Assembly: GCA_963599445.1 (NCBI GenBank)
Contig: CAVBWZ010000018.1
Location: forward strand, 1 to 51,528
Reading direction: 5' to 3'
DNA from: UBA9732 sp963599445
GTDB taxonomy: Bacteria; Spirochaetota; Spirochaetia; Sphaerochaetales; Sphaerochaetaceae
Length of the DNA: 51,528 nt
Shown: positions 31,818 to 40,149 of the stretch, piece by piece
Layout of the letters: every line of letters starts with the position of its first letter
Numbering within the stretch: the first letter of the stretch is position 1
Notes under the pieces: model-generated
What the model was told of the DNA's origin: nothing
Databases searched by the model: none
Seen by the model: the letters and a program-made list of their open reading frames with translations, nothing else
Position numbers and translations under genes: made by a program

Positions 31818-34800
31818 CAGCTACAATAGAAACCTTCGCTAATTTCGATTTCTCAAAATTTAACTCCTTTTGCAGCAGAAATGGAATGAACCTCCTTGGC
31901 CCAAACGGAGAGCTTACCGTTCAGGGGCAAGCTGTGATGGAGACTTCCAACTGTGTAGTCGCAGCTGGAGCTGGAAGCGGAAAGACCACCGTTCTGTCAT
32001 TCAGATTTCTGCGAATGGTGGCCCAAGGGCTATCTCCTGAGCGAATTTTGACGATAACATTTACGAAAAAGGCCACTGCAGAGATGAAGAGCCGTATCTA
32101 TGAGCTTCTTCAAAAAGGCCATGAGGAAGGCCTTGTAAGCGACTCTTCCATGGCCAAGTTCGCAGAGGTCTCGATCTCCACCGTGGACAGCTTCTGTTCC
32201 GAAGTCGTGAGGGCATCAGCAGTCCATCAGGGGGTTCCTGCAAGCTTCAGGATCATGGATGACGACGATCTTGAGAGGATGTCCAGTTCAATCGTGCGTA
32301 TGCTTCTCAACCGCCACTACAACGAACCTGTAGTGCAAAGACTGTATGGAAACTTCAGCGTGGAGAACCTCAATGCCGTGTTCCTTGACCTTGCACGCAA
32401 CCACCTGAACATAACAAAGCCGGTTGATGTCCACAGCTGCATGGAGAACCTCAAAGCCCTAGTGTCAGAGAAAATCGCCCAGCTTGAGGACGAAAGGCTC
32501 AATGCAAAGAGAGTCCGCAAGCAGCCTACCAAGGAAGAGCTCTTCTATATCAACGCTCTGCAGGATGTACCTTTCATGGAAGCCTACTACGGTCTTGTAT
32601 GCGAGTACGAAGAGGAGCTCTTTTCAAGAAAACGCACCGTAGGGGCTTTGTCATTCAACGATGTCATGCAGCTTGCAATCCGCATACTCAAAGACGAAGT
32701 GCATATCCGAGACCGCTTCAAATCGCGGTTCGATAGCGTGATGGTGGACGAGTTCCAGGACAACAACGACGACTATAGAAAGCTAATATATCTTTTATGT
32801 GAAAGACAATACAATGAAGGGGAGGAGCGAGCCTACGACAACGAAGGCATCCCGTCCCTACAAGCCCTTTCAAAAAACAAGATATTCCTAGTAGGCGATG
32901 AGAAGCAGAGCATCTACCGCTTCAGGGGCGCCGATGTAAGCGTGTTCAAGCGCCTTAGCTCCGAGATATGCACAGCCCCAATAGAACTTAGGAAGAACTG
33001 GCGAAGCGAACCAGCGATAATCCATTTCTGCAACCTTTCATTCCCCACCGTCATGGAGAACCTTGGCGGAGAGGACTACGAGGCATCCTACATCCCGCTT
33101 GAGCCACGCGACGCAATCATTCCCAAAAGCCGCATCGCACTCCTGCATCCGGACCTTTCCAACGAGGACGCCACCGCAGGACATTCCAACATAGAATGCG
33201 AAGCCAATGTGGTGGCCCAATTCATAGCCGACATATGCTCAGGCAAGACATCTTTCCTTGTACCCGATGATTCCGACAAGACCCTTCTAAGACCTCCTCG
33301 TCCAAATGAAATAGGGTTGCTCCTAAAGGTTGGCTCTCATCAGGCAGTGTTCGAGAAGGCCCTTACTGCAAAGGAGATTCCATACACGGTGTCAGAGGCC
33401 CGCTCACTTGTGAGCGACAGCGTTGCAAACGACTTCTACAGCGCACTTCAGGCGTGCGTCTATACATACGACCGCATAAGCTATGCGGCATATCTCAAGT
33501 CTCCGTTCTGCTCCCTAAACGACAGCGAGCTTCAGATTGTGCTTGATGAAAAGAGAAGTCCTGAAGAGATTTCGCCAGAGCTTTCACTTCGTCTCGAAAG
33601 GGCCAATGAAAACCTTGCGTCGCTGTTCAAGGTCTCATCCGCTGGTTCAATATGCAGGACGTTGGACTACATGTGGTACGACATGGGATACAGGGACTAT
33701 ATGCTTTCAAGGGCGCTCAACAGACCGTATGCAGACCATTTCGACTACCTCTATGCACTTGCCGTGGACTATGATGCAAAAGGCCAGACGCTTGTTGACT
33801 TCCTTGACTATCTAAGACCGTTGCTTGGACGTGGGAGTGGAAAGACCAAGGAAGTGACCGTATTCAAGGAGAATGTCTCCGGCGTCCAGATAATGACGGT
33901 CCACAAATCCAAGGGGTTGGCCTTCAAAGTCGTGATAGTTGCTGACATGCATTCCGGTGCAAAAGGTCCAAGCGGTTTCCAACCGAACAACTACAAACTT
34001 GGCGATGATGTGTTCCTTTCCTATGAACGCGGCACCGACTCCGTTGGGGCAATGCACAACCCTGTCAAGGACATCCTTTCTCCAATGGAGAAGGGTATGG
34101 ACAACGCAGAGACCAAGCGAATCCTCTATGTCGCCGCCACAAGGGCACGGTACCACCTTGTGTTCAGCGGCTGCATCGATGAAAAGACCCCAGTTTTTCC
34201 AGACCCTGACAAGAAGAACGTCATGCTGACGTACCTTCTCCATTCCATAGGCTACGACCCTGCAACCTGGACAGGAGGCCTCAAGGGCGATGGCTTTGAG
34301 CTTGAAGAGCTATGCATGAAGCCATGCTTCGTGGAACCTGTCGTCAAAGACAGAGACAAGTCGTTCTACATGAAAGTGTTCGAGGAAGCGACCGTCCCAA
34401 CACTTCCTCAAGGCATCGTCTCAAGAGCTGTGACGCAGTTGGAGCCAAATGAAGAAGCTGCATCAGAACCTGAGAAGAAGGAAGAATCTTCAAGAAGGAG
34501 GCTCCCTTCCATTGCAAGCGACCCCGTGATAGCCAGGTACTCGTTCAACACCGGCTTTGGAACCCTTGTCCATAAGCTTATTGAGAACAGAATAAAGGGT
34601 ACAGACGAGGACGTGGATGGGCTTCTTCCAGAAAAGGCAAACGAAGAGGAGAAGGGCCTATTGCTCAACGATGCCGTAAACATGGCTGAATCCTTCATGG
34701 AAGGAAAGCTGTACGACAGCATACGTGAAAAGGAACTTCTTTCTGAGAAACGCTTTATAATGTTCGATGGAGCATCCTTCATAGAGGGTGCAATAGACCT

Positions 34801-35008
34801 TTTGGCGGTAGGAGAGGACGACATTGATGTAATAGACTTCAAGACAGACTCCTCGTGTTCCTATGAAGACCACAAAGTCCAGCTTGGGCAGTATGCAAAG
34901 GCTGTATCCAGCATGTACAACCAAGGCCATAGGCCTTACAGAAAGATCAGGGCGTTCGTGTGCTATCTAAGAGACGTCGATTCTTACTTGGAGCTTTCCT
35001 TGGACTGA
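31814..35008 (+). CDS. addA: AddA helicase-nuclease subunit
   Basis: The 1064-residue protein is a UvrD-type SF1A helicase with Walker A VVAAGAGSGKTTVLSFRF (about 45-62), TITFTKKATAEMKSRI, SISTVDSFCSEVVR, the DEFQDNN box at about 312, VGDEKQSIYRFRGAD, IMTVHKSKGLAFKVV and YVAATRARYHLVF, followed by a C-terminal PD-(D/E)XK nuclease (GTLVHKLIENRI, SFIEGAIDLLAVGEDDIDVI, then DFKTD at about 1003). It unwinds and degrades DNA ends with AddB. The ATG at 31814 overlaps the addB stop. Its last 25 bp overlap the convergent CPBP gene. Confidence 0.93.
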   Translation: MTATIETFANFDFSKFNSFCSRNGMNLLGPNGELTVQGQAVMETSNCVVAAGAGSGKTTVLSFRFLRMVAQGLSPERILTITFTKKATAEMKSRIYELLQKGHEEGLVSDSSMAKFAEVSISTVDSFCSEVVRASAVHQGVPASFRIMDDDDLERMSSSIVRMLLNRHYNEPVVQRLYGNFSVENLNAVFLDLARNHLNITKPVDVHSCMENLKALVSEKIAQLEDERLNAKRVRKQPTKEELFYINALQDVPFMEAYYGLVCEYEEELFSRKRTVGALSFNDVMQLAIRILKDEVHIRDRFKSRFDSVMVDEFQDNNDDYRKLIYLLCERQYNEGEERAYDNEGIPSLQALSKNKIFLVGDEKQSIYRFRGADVSVFKRLSSEICTAPIELRKNWRSEPAIIHFCNLSFPTVMENLGGEDYEASYIPLEPRDAIIPKSRIALLHPDLSNEDATAGHSNIECEANVVAQFIADICSGKTSFLVPDDSDKTLLRPPRPNEIGLLLKVGSHQAVFEKALTAKEIPYTVSEARSLVSDSVANDFYSALQACVYTYDRISYAAYLKSPFCSLNDSELQIVLDEKRSPEEISPELSLRLERANENLASLFKVSSAGSICRTLDYMWYDMGYRDYMLSRALNRPYADHFDYLYALAVDYDAKGQTLVDFLDYLRPLLGRGSGKTKEVTVFKENVSGVQIMTVHKSKGLAFKVVIVADMHSGAKGPSGFQPNNYKLGDDVFLSYERGTDSVGAMHNPVKDILSPMEKGMDNAETKRILYVAATRARYHLVFSGCIDEKTPVFPDPDKKNVMLTYLLHSIGYDPATWTGGLKGDGFELEELCMKPCFVEPVVKDRDKSFYMKVFEEATVPTLPQGIVSRAVTQLEPNEEAASEPEKKEESSRRRLPSIASDPVIARYSFNTGFGTLVHKLIENRIKGTDEDVDGLLPEKANEEEKGLLLNDAVNMAESFMEGKLYDSIREKELLSEKRFIMFDGASFIEGAIDLLAVGEDDIDVIDFKTDSSCSYEDHKVQLGQYAKAVSSMYNQGHRPYRKIRAFVCYLRDVDSYLELSLD

Positions 35009-35847
35009 GGAATGGGCCTACGGGCAAGCACTGCAAGGGTGCATAGTGCAAGGCTTACTGCGGCCTGGACAAGCAGCATTGGTCCTTCGTTGTTGGCTTG
35101 GGTGTAGAGTGCGTTCGTCTTGACCGCAGCGTTGTCGTATGTGAAGAACCATGCGTTTACAAGATTGTTGGCTATATGGATTCCAAGTGCCGCACCCATG
35201 CTGCGTGTCCTTAGCGTTATGAGCATAAGTGCAAAGCCCATCATGAAATAGAACGCCATGGCATAGAATGCACCTGGCCCTGCCACCTCTGGGTTGGAGA
35301 AGTGCGCTATTGCAAAGAGCATGGCGCTTGCAAGGCAGTAGTACAGCATGTTGAGCGGGCGTGTCTCCATGTCATCGGCTACGAAGTGGGCTATGTACGA
35401 TCTTGTGAGCAATTCCTCAAGGAAAGCCGCAGCCACAACTAGGACAAGGGCAAGAATCCAGTCGATAAGCCAACCCTGCACATCAAGGGTGTACTTGAAA
35501 TCCTGTGGGTTCAACGCCATTGAGATGAAGTTCATGGCAAGCTGCACACCCAGCATGACTGCGAATCCAATTGCAAAGCCCTTCCAGTCGAGCCTTCCGT
35601 CTTCGCCAAGCATCCTCTTTGCAGGGAAGTTCAGAAAGCGCTGTACCACAAGGACGGCGATTGCAATGAAAAGCGCATAGCTTATGATGTTCAGCAGAAT
35701 CTCCATGCGGGGGCTTTCAGCGTAGCTTGGCATTGGCACGGAAAAGAATCTCCATAGTGTATAGATGAGTGGAATTCCAAAGAACCATTTTGCTAGCCTG
35801 CTCATCTTTTCCTTCTGATACATGGGTTTGCGTGGTTTGTCGTTCAT
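34984..35847 (-). CDS. CPBP-family intramembrane metalloprotease
   Basis: The 287-residue membrane protein carries the CPBP/Abi motifs FLEELLTRSYI (Glu-Glu-x-x-x-Arg, about 140), ASAMLFAIAHF (His) and GIHIANNLVNAW (His/Asn) within about eight hydrophobic segments. CPBP proteases cleave membrane substrates; bacterial members act in maturation or self-immunity of peptides, and none of these roles is specified by context here. AAAGGAAG precedes the ATG. The 3' end overlaps addA. Confidence 0.85.
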   Translation of the reverse strand: MNDKPRKPMYQKEKMSRLAKWFFGIPLIYTLWRFFSVPMPSYAESPRMEILLNIISYALFIAIAVLVVQRFLNFPAKRMLGEDGRLDWKGFAIGFAVMLGVQLAMNFISMALNPQDFKYTLDVQGWLIDWILALVLVVAAAFLEELLTRSYIAHFVADDMETRPLNMLYYCLASAMLFAIAHFSNPEVAGPGAFYAMAFYFMMGFALMLITLRTRSMGAALGIHIANNLVNAWFFTYDNAAVKTNALYTQANNEGPMLLVQAAVSLALCTLAVLARRPIPQSKESSK

Positions 35848-35881
35848 GCTGTGCTTCCTTTGTGCGTGCTTTATGCTTCTT

Positions 35882-36376
35882 TTATGCTTCCTTGAACCGC
35901 TTTTTGTTCGCCTTCATGTACAGTCCAATGAAAGGACTGCCGTCTGCAAGTCTTATGGCTTCCTTTGAGATGTCGTTGCACACCTTATCAATGGCGTTTA
36001 CCCCAATGGCTTTGTCTGCGTTGCCATCTGAAGGGACGGCTCTGCTGTAGCTTGGAAGGCATCCTATCTGCGAGCACAATCTATTGACCACCTTGAGCGC
36101 ATACTGCGGCTTTGCAGGTCCTTCGCACACGCATATCGAAAAGAGGTATTCCAATCCCTTGAGCTCGATCGAACCCAAACCTTCCTTTATGAAGCGCACC
36201 ATTCTGTCGTTTATGTCCTTTCCGCACTTGCAATAGACAAGGCCTATCGAGTCCACTTCCTCAAGCACTCCTGGAGCCTCCATGGCGTTCTCAAGCTTCA
36301 CTGTGTCGCCGTTCGAGGCATCCGCAATCCTTTTTGCAATGGCCTCTAGACCTTCTTCATATACGATTCTAACCAT
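35882..36376 (-). CDS. Flavodoxin-fold-like protein (EFR1-type), N-terminally short
   Basis: The 164-residue protein contains SIGLVYCKCGKDINDRMVRF and YLFSICVCEGPAKPQYALKV, resembling the flavodoxin-like domain of EFR1-family ferrodoxins, where these strands flank the FMN site. The N-terminal strand with the usual phosphate loop is not obvious, and the ferredoxin cysteines are absent, so the protein may be a divergent or degraded member. AAGGAGG precedes the ATG. It lies between the CPBP gene and aroA on the same strand. Confidence 0.5.
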   Translation of the reverse strand: MVRIVYEEGLEAIAKRIADASNGDTVKLENAMEAPGVLEEVDSIGLVYCKCGKDINDRMVRFIKEGLGSIELKGLEYLFSICVCEGPAKPQYALKVVNRLCSQIGCLPSYSRAVPSDGNADKAIGVNAIDKVCNDISKEAIRLADGSPFIGLYMKANKKRFKEA

Positions 36377-36403
36377 GAAATCCTCCTTCTAGGCCATTCT
36401 TTT

Positions 36404-37681
36404 CTAGACCGATGCCTTTGACAACAGCTCAAAGAACGTTGGAAAAGTAACGGCGGCTGCCTGCGCACCCCTTATTGTAAGGCTTCCTGCGCATCTTAGG
36501 GAAGCCAGTGCCATAGCCATTACTATCCTATGGTCGTTGCAGCCGTCTATCTCCTTTGCTGTGAAGTTTTCTACGGGGTGTATCTCAAGTCCATCGTCCA
36601 ATTCAACGGCATTGCCTCCAAGTTCGTCTATGCAGCGAGCCATCGTTGCAATGCGATCCGTTTCCTTGAGCCTTGCCTGCTTTACGTTGCACAGCTTCAC
36701 TTTCCCATCTGCAAAGCATGATGTAAGTGCAAGGGCGGGTAGGGCGTCAGGTATGTCGTTGAGGTCGAATGCTCCGGCCTTGAGCTTTTGCGGTCCTTTC
36801 ACGGTGACGCTGTTTCCGTTCCATTCTACATTGCATCCCATTTTCTCAAGTACACATAGGACGGCTTTGTCCCCCTGTGGGTCGCTCCTGTCAAGGCCGT
36901 TGACCGTTATGGTCCCTCCCGTCATGGCGGCGGCGCAGAAGAAGAACGTTGCAGACGAGTAGTCGCCGCCTATGTATTCTTCGAACGGTTTGTAATGTTG
37001 GTTCCCCTTTATGTGGAACAACGATAGCTCATCGTTGCATGTATAGTCTATTTTTTGCTTTGCAAGCCACCATTGGGTCATTTTCACATAAGGTTTCTCG
37101 TTCAAAAGCGGCACTTCTATGGTTGTGTCTTCGTGGGTCATTGGACTTGCCAGTAGCAGCGCCGACAGGTACTGGCTTGTCCTGCATTCAATTGAGGTCC
37201 TGCCTCCAGTGAGCGGTCCATGTATTGAAAACGGGACTGTCGTGGAATCTTTTGGTTCTATGTCTGCACCTAGATCTCTGAGGCTTTTCAGAAGTGGCTC
37301 TATTGGCCTTTTTGACAGCTGCTCGTCTCCTGTGAACCTTATGTTTTTGTCTTTGCATCCTGCTGCGCACATTGCACTTGCAAGGTACAACGTTGTGCCG
37401 CTGTTGACGCAGTCGATTATGATTTCCTCTTCTTCACTTGTAATGGTGGATGAGTCTATGACAAGCGTGGGCACAGGGATATCGGTCTTGAATGTGATGC
37501 GTGCACCAAGGCGTCTGCAAAGTTCTATGCAGGCCTGCGTGTCCTGTGAATCCAATGCGTTGTGAAGCGTGCTGACCCCGTTTGCGAAAAGCGCTATGAG
37601 CAGGGCGCGTATGGTGTGGCTTTTGGAGCCTGGTATGTCTATCGTGCCGCAGATGCGTGCGGGTCTTAGCGTTACGTCCAT
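36404..37681 (-). CDS. aroA: 3-phosphoshikimate 1-carboxyvinyltransferase (EPSP synthase)
   Basis: The 425-residue enzyme has the family signatures IPGSKSHTIRALLIALFANG (substrate-binding Lys-Ser), VNSGTTLYLASAMCA, SSQYLSALLLASPM-like CRTSQYLSALLLASPMT, YSSATFFFCAAAM and LKETDRIATMARCIDELGG, KEIDGCNDHRIVMAMALASL. It joins shikimate-3-phosphate and PEP in chorismate synthesis. AAGGAACGAC precedes the ATG. It is transcribed away from the transposase element from a good promoter whose -35 box lies at the edge of the repeat array. Confidence 0.95.
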   Translation of the reverse strand: MDVTLRPARICGTIDIPGSKSHTIRALLIALFANGVSTLHNALDSQDTQACIELCRRLGARITFKTDIPVPTLVIDSSTITSEEEEIIIDCVNSGTTLYLASAMCAAGCKDKNIRFTGDEQLSKRPIEPLLKSLRDLGADIEPKDSTTVPFSIHGPLTGGRTSIECRTSQYLSALLLASPMTHEDTTIEVPLLNEKPYVKMTQWWLAKQKIDYTCNDELSLFHIKGNQHYKPFEEYIGGDYSSATFFFCAAAMTGGTITVNGLDRSDPQGDKAVLCVLEKMGCNVEWNGNSVTVKGPQKLKAGAFDLNDIPDALPALALTSCFADGKVKLCNVKQARLKETDRIATMARCIDELGGNAVELDDGLEIHPVENFTAKEIDGCNDHRIVMAMALASLRCAGSLTIRGAQAAAVTFPTFFELLSKASV

Positions 37682-37713
37682 GTCGTTCCTTCCTTGAGGG
37701 TTCTGCTTTGGGG

Positions 37714-37742
37714 ATTCTACTATGAAACGCTTTGAAGCTCAA
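37714..37742 (-). promoter_or_regulatory. Promoter of aroA, -35 box at the edge of the repeat arm
   Basis: On the minus strand TTGAGC (37742-37737) and TAGAAT (37719-37714) are 17 bp apart, 33 bp before the aroA start. The -35 box belongs to the outermost degenerate unit of the 9-bp array beside the transposase gene. Confidence 0.6.
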
Positions 37743-37802
37743 ACGGGCTTACTGGGCTGTTGGGGCTTATGTGGCGGTGGTGGCGCTTGTGGACGCTTGA
37801 AT
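37740..37802 (-). repeat. Left arm: 9-bp tandem array
   Basis: Read on the minus strand from 37802: TTCAAGCGT, then CACAAGCGC, CACCACCGC, CACATAAGC, CCCAACAGC, CCAGTAAGC and a decayed end. The last codons of the transposase (ending QASTSATTAT) are encoded by these units. Confidence 0.75.
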
Positions 37803-38495
37803 ACTTTGATGGGTCTCTGCAAGGAACACTTCGTCGTTCATTTCCTGTGTCCAATCGCTGAAAAGGGTTTTTGACATCTCGAAGACTTCGCTTTTGGAGT
37901 GTGCTTTGTAGAAATCAAGAAGTTCGTTTGCTTCGAATCCAAAGAGGTCTTTGTAGATGCCTTTTTTGTAGGGTTCTGAGAAATGTCCTTTCTCGAACAT
38001 CCAAAAGCATGAATAAGGGACGAAACGACCTTCTTTCTCCAGTTGCTCCACGTTCCATAGACAGTATCTGCCAAGGAAGAAAAGATAGTTGACTGTTGTG
38101 ACTATGCTGTAATTGGGTCTGTAATTGAAGATTGGCTTTCCTTTCTCCTTTCGCTTGGGGTCCTTTTTGTATACATACTTGCTTACTGCCGAGTTGAGGC
38201 TCTTCAAGACATTTGAGATGTTCTCCCAACTATCGGACAGAAAGACCTCATGCGTGTGGTTTGGCATCGTTACGGAGAAGAGAATTACAACATTGAACTC
38301 TATGCACAACCTACATAGCATCGTATGCCTGAAAGAAGCTATATCTCTGTTGAAAACAGGCTCCTTGCACCATGTTTGCTGAGTTACATGGTAGCATCTT
38401 CCAGTTTTGTTTACAGTCCCTAACTTGGAATTGCCCGCATTCGAGTGCGACATTCCGTTCTGCAAATAAATGTTCAAATCAATCTTACGCTTCAT
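37767..38495 (-). CDS. RAYT-like Y1 transposase (IS200/IS605 TnpA fold)
   Basis: The 242-residue protein has the Y1 transposase layout: GRCYHVTQQTWCKEPVFNRD (about 33-51), the HUH metal motif in VTMPNHTHEVF (His80, His82), and a helix SLNSAVSKYVYKKD whose Tyr107 is at the position of the catalytic tyrosine. The C-terminal half (FVPYSCFWMF and onward) is an extension typical of REP-associated tyrosine transposases. These enzymes cut and rejoin single-stranded DNA at REP sequences. AAGGAG lies 7 nt before the ATG. The gene appears intact, and its 3' end reads into the repeat arm. Confidence 0.85.
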   Translation of the reverse strand: MKRKIDLNIYLQNGMSHSNAGNSKLGTVNKTGRCYHVTQQTWCKEPVFNRDIASFRHTMLCRLCIEFNVVILFSVTMPNHTHEVFLSDSWENISNVLKSLNSAVSKYVYKKDPKRKEKGKPIFNYRPNYSIVTTVNYLFFLGRYCLWNVEQLEKEGRFVPYSCFWMFEKGHFSEPYKKGIYKDLFGFEANELLDFYKAHSKSEVFEMSKTLFSDWTQEMNDEVFLAETHQSIQASTSATTAT

Positions 38496-38568
38496 AGAAA
38501 ACTCCTTCTATAAATATCTATACGAGAAAACGAACAATTCCATTCTAGGTTTTGGAAAAGTTTTTAAA

Positions 38569-38640
38569 ATTCAAGCGTCCACAAGCGCCACAACCGCCAT
38601 AAGCGTCTCGAGCGCCATAAAAGCCACAAGAGCCCAAACC
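38569..38640 (+). repeat. Right arm: 9-bp tandem array
   Basis: Plus-strand units TTCAAGCGT, CACAAGCGC, CACAACCGC, CATAAGCGT, CTCGAGCGC, CATAAAAGC, CACAAGAGC and a decayed end. It starts 74 bp upstream of the transposase start codon and points away from the gene, as an inverted copy of the left arm. Confidence 0.8.
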
Positions 38641-38660
38641 ACCAGCTTTGCAGGTTCCTC

Positions 38661-38689
38661 TTGACCATTGCTGGAAGAAAGGACAGACT
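38661..38689 (+). promoter_or_regulatory. Possible leaderless-type promoter of rimO
   Basis: TTGACC (38661-38666), 17-bp spacer, CAGACT (38684-38689), then CAAGGC and the ATG at 38696. AAAGGA at about 38678 is 12 nt from the ATG and would lie upstream of the predicted transcription start. Confidence 0.45.
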
Positions 38690-38695
38690 CAAGGC

Positions 38696-40120
38696 ATGTC
38701 TAGAACGAACCCTAAAGAAAAGAACCCAAAGAACAATGCAAATGAAAAGCACCTTTATATAGAGAATCTGGGATGCGCCAAGAACCAGGTGGATGCAGAG
38801 GTCATGGCCCATAACCTCAAGGCAAGCGGCTGGCAGCTCGTGGATGACGCCGCAGAAGCGGACATGATCATAGTCAACACATGCGGCTTCATAGAAAGTG
38901 CACGTGAACAGTCCATAGACACCTTCTTTTCGCTCAGGGAGCTAAATCCAAAGGCCAAGATGGTCGTATCTGGATGCCTTGCCCAAAGGTATGCAAGCGA
39001 ACTTGCGGATCAGCTTCCAGAGGCTGACGGCATATTCGGCAACAGGGACCTTTCAGAGATAAACGCTTTTGTGGACGGACTCGATTGTCTTGAAGAACCC
39101 CAAGAGGGAGGCCAAAAGCCAAAGACGGCAAAACAGCCAAAGACCAAGGTCCTTGTGCCGGAGTATCCAGACCCTGATGCTGAAAGCGACGAAAGGGATA
39201 GGCTCTTCAACTTCCCGGGAAGTGCATACCTTAAGATATCGGAAGGATGCAACCATAGATGCGGCTACTGCGCCATTCCTCTCATAAGAGGGTCTCTTAG
39301 GTCAAGACCAAAGGATGCAGTGCTCAAAGAAGCCAAGAGGCTCATATCAACAGGTATAAAGGAGATTAACCTCATAGCGCAGGACCTCGCCGCCTACGGA
39401 ACCGACTGGGATGGCAAGAGCCACTTCTGCGATCTGCTGAACGACATCACCGCCATAGAGGGTGACTTCAAGCTCAGGATGCTCTACATCCATCCCGATG
39501 CATTCCCAATGGAGCTTATAGACATAGTGAAGGGCAATCCAAAAGTGATTCCATACTTCGACATACCTTTCCAGCATGCAAGTCCAAACATCCTAAGGCC
39601 AATGAAGCGTACAGGAAGCAGGGAGATATACTCCAATCTTATAGATACCATACGCAGGGAGATTCCGCAGTGCGTCATAAGGACCACTATAATGCTTGGC
39701 TTTCCAGGAGAGACCCAAGAGGACTTCGATGAAGTCTACAGGTTCGTGGAGCACTGCAGGTTCAACTGGATGGGCTCGTTCCTCTATTCAAGGGAGGAAG
39801 GTACATATGCCTGGGACCTTACCAACGAAGAGGAGCACAAGGCTCTCATAAAAAAAGCCAAGGTCTGGCAGAGGAAGCTTCAGAAACTCCAGGAGAAGAT
39901 ATCAAGCGAAAAGCTCAAGGAGTTCGTTGGAAACGAGTACGATGTCCTTATAGAGGAGCTCATAGAAGGAGAGGATCTTGCCATTGGAAGAATCTGGGCG
40001 CAGGCTCCGGAGGTGGATGGGCTTACAGTCGTGATGGGGCGCGACATGATACCCGGCAACGTCTATAGGTGCGGGATCACCAAAGTCAACGGCGTTGACC
40101 TTGAGGCCGTCAGGATATGA
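38696..40120 (+). CDS. rimO: Ribosomal protein S12 methylthiotransferase RimO
   Basis: The 474-residue radical SAM enzyme has the N-terminal MTTase domain with three Cys (LYIENLGCAKNQVDAEVM, IIVNTCGFIESAREQS, VVSGCLAQRYASEL), the radical SAM triad CNHRCGYCAIPLIRGSLRSR at about 184, and a C-terminal TRAM domain. RimO adds a methylthio group to an Asp of ribosomal protein S12. The first 17 or so residues before HLYIENLG are a Lys/Asn-rich extension, and an extra linker (about 130-165) lies before the radical SAM core. pcrA follows after 29 bp. Confidence 0.93.
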   Translation: MSRTNPKEKNPKNNANEKHLYIENLGCAKNQVDAEVMAHNLKASGWQLVDDAAEADMIIVNTCGFIESAREQSIDTFFSLRELNPKAKMVVSGCLAQRYASELADQLPEADGIFGNRDLSEINAFVDGLDCLEEPQEGGQKPKTAKQPKTKVLVPEYPDPDAESDERDRLFNFPGSAYLKISEGCNHRCGYCAIPLIRGSLRSRPKDAVLKEAKRLISTGIKEINLIAQDLAAYGTDWDGKSHFCDLLNDITAIEGDFKLRMLYIHPDAFPMELIDIVKGNPKVIPYFDIPFQHASPNILRPMKRTGSREIYSNLIDTIRREIPQCVIRTTIMLGFPGETQEDFDEVYRFVEHCRFNWMGSFLYSREEGTYAWDLTNEEEHKALIKKAKVWQRKLQKLQEKISSEKLKEFVGNEYDVLIEELIEGEDLAIGRIWAQAPEVDGLTVVMGRDMIPGNVYRCGITKVNGVDLEAVRI

Positions 40121-40149
40121 GCTGGAAAGCGAGCCAAGAGAGTTAGAAC

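Larger units (their letters stand above)
37740..38640. mobile_element. RAYT-like transposase element with inverted 9-bp-repeat arms
   Basis: A single Y1-type transposase gene is bracketed by two 9-bp tandem arrays in inverted orientation. The innermost 31 bp of the arms (37772-37802 and 38569-38599) match at 30 of 31 positions as reverse complements and share the same irregularity, one 10-bp step among 9-bp steps. The transposase stop codon lies inside the left arm. No target-site duplication was sought beyond the arms, and Y1 enzymes make none. The element sits between the aroA and rimO promoters. Confidence 0.7.
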
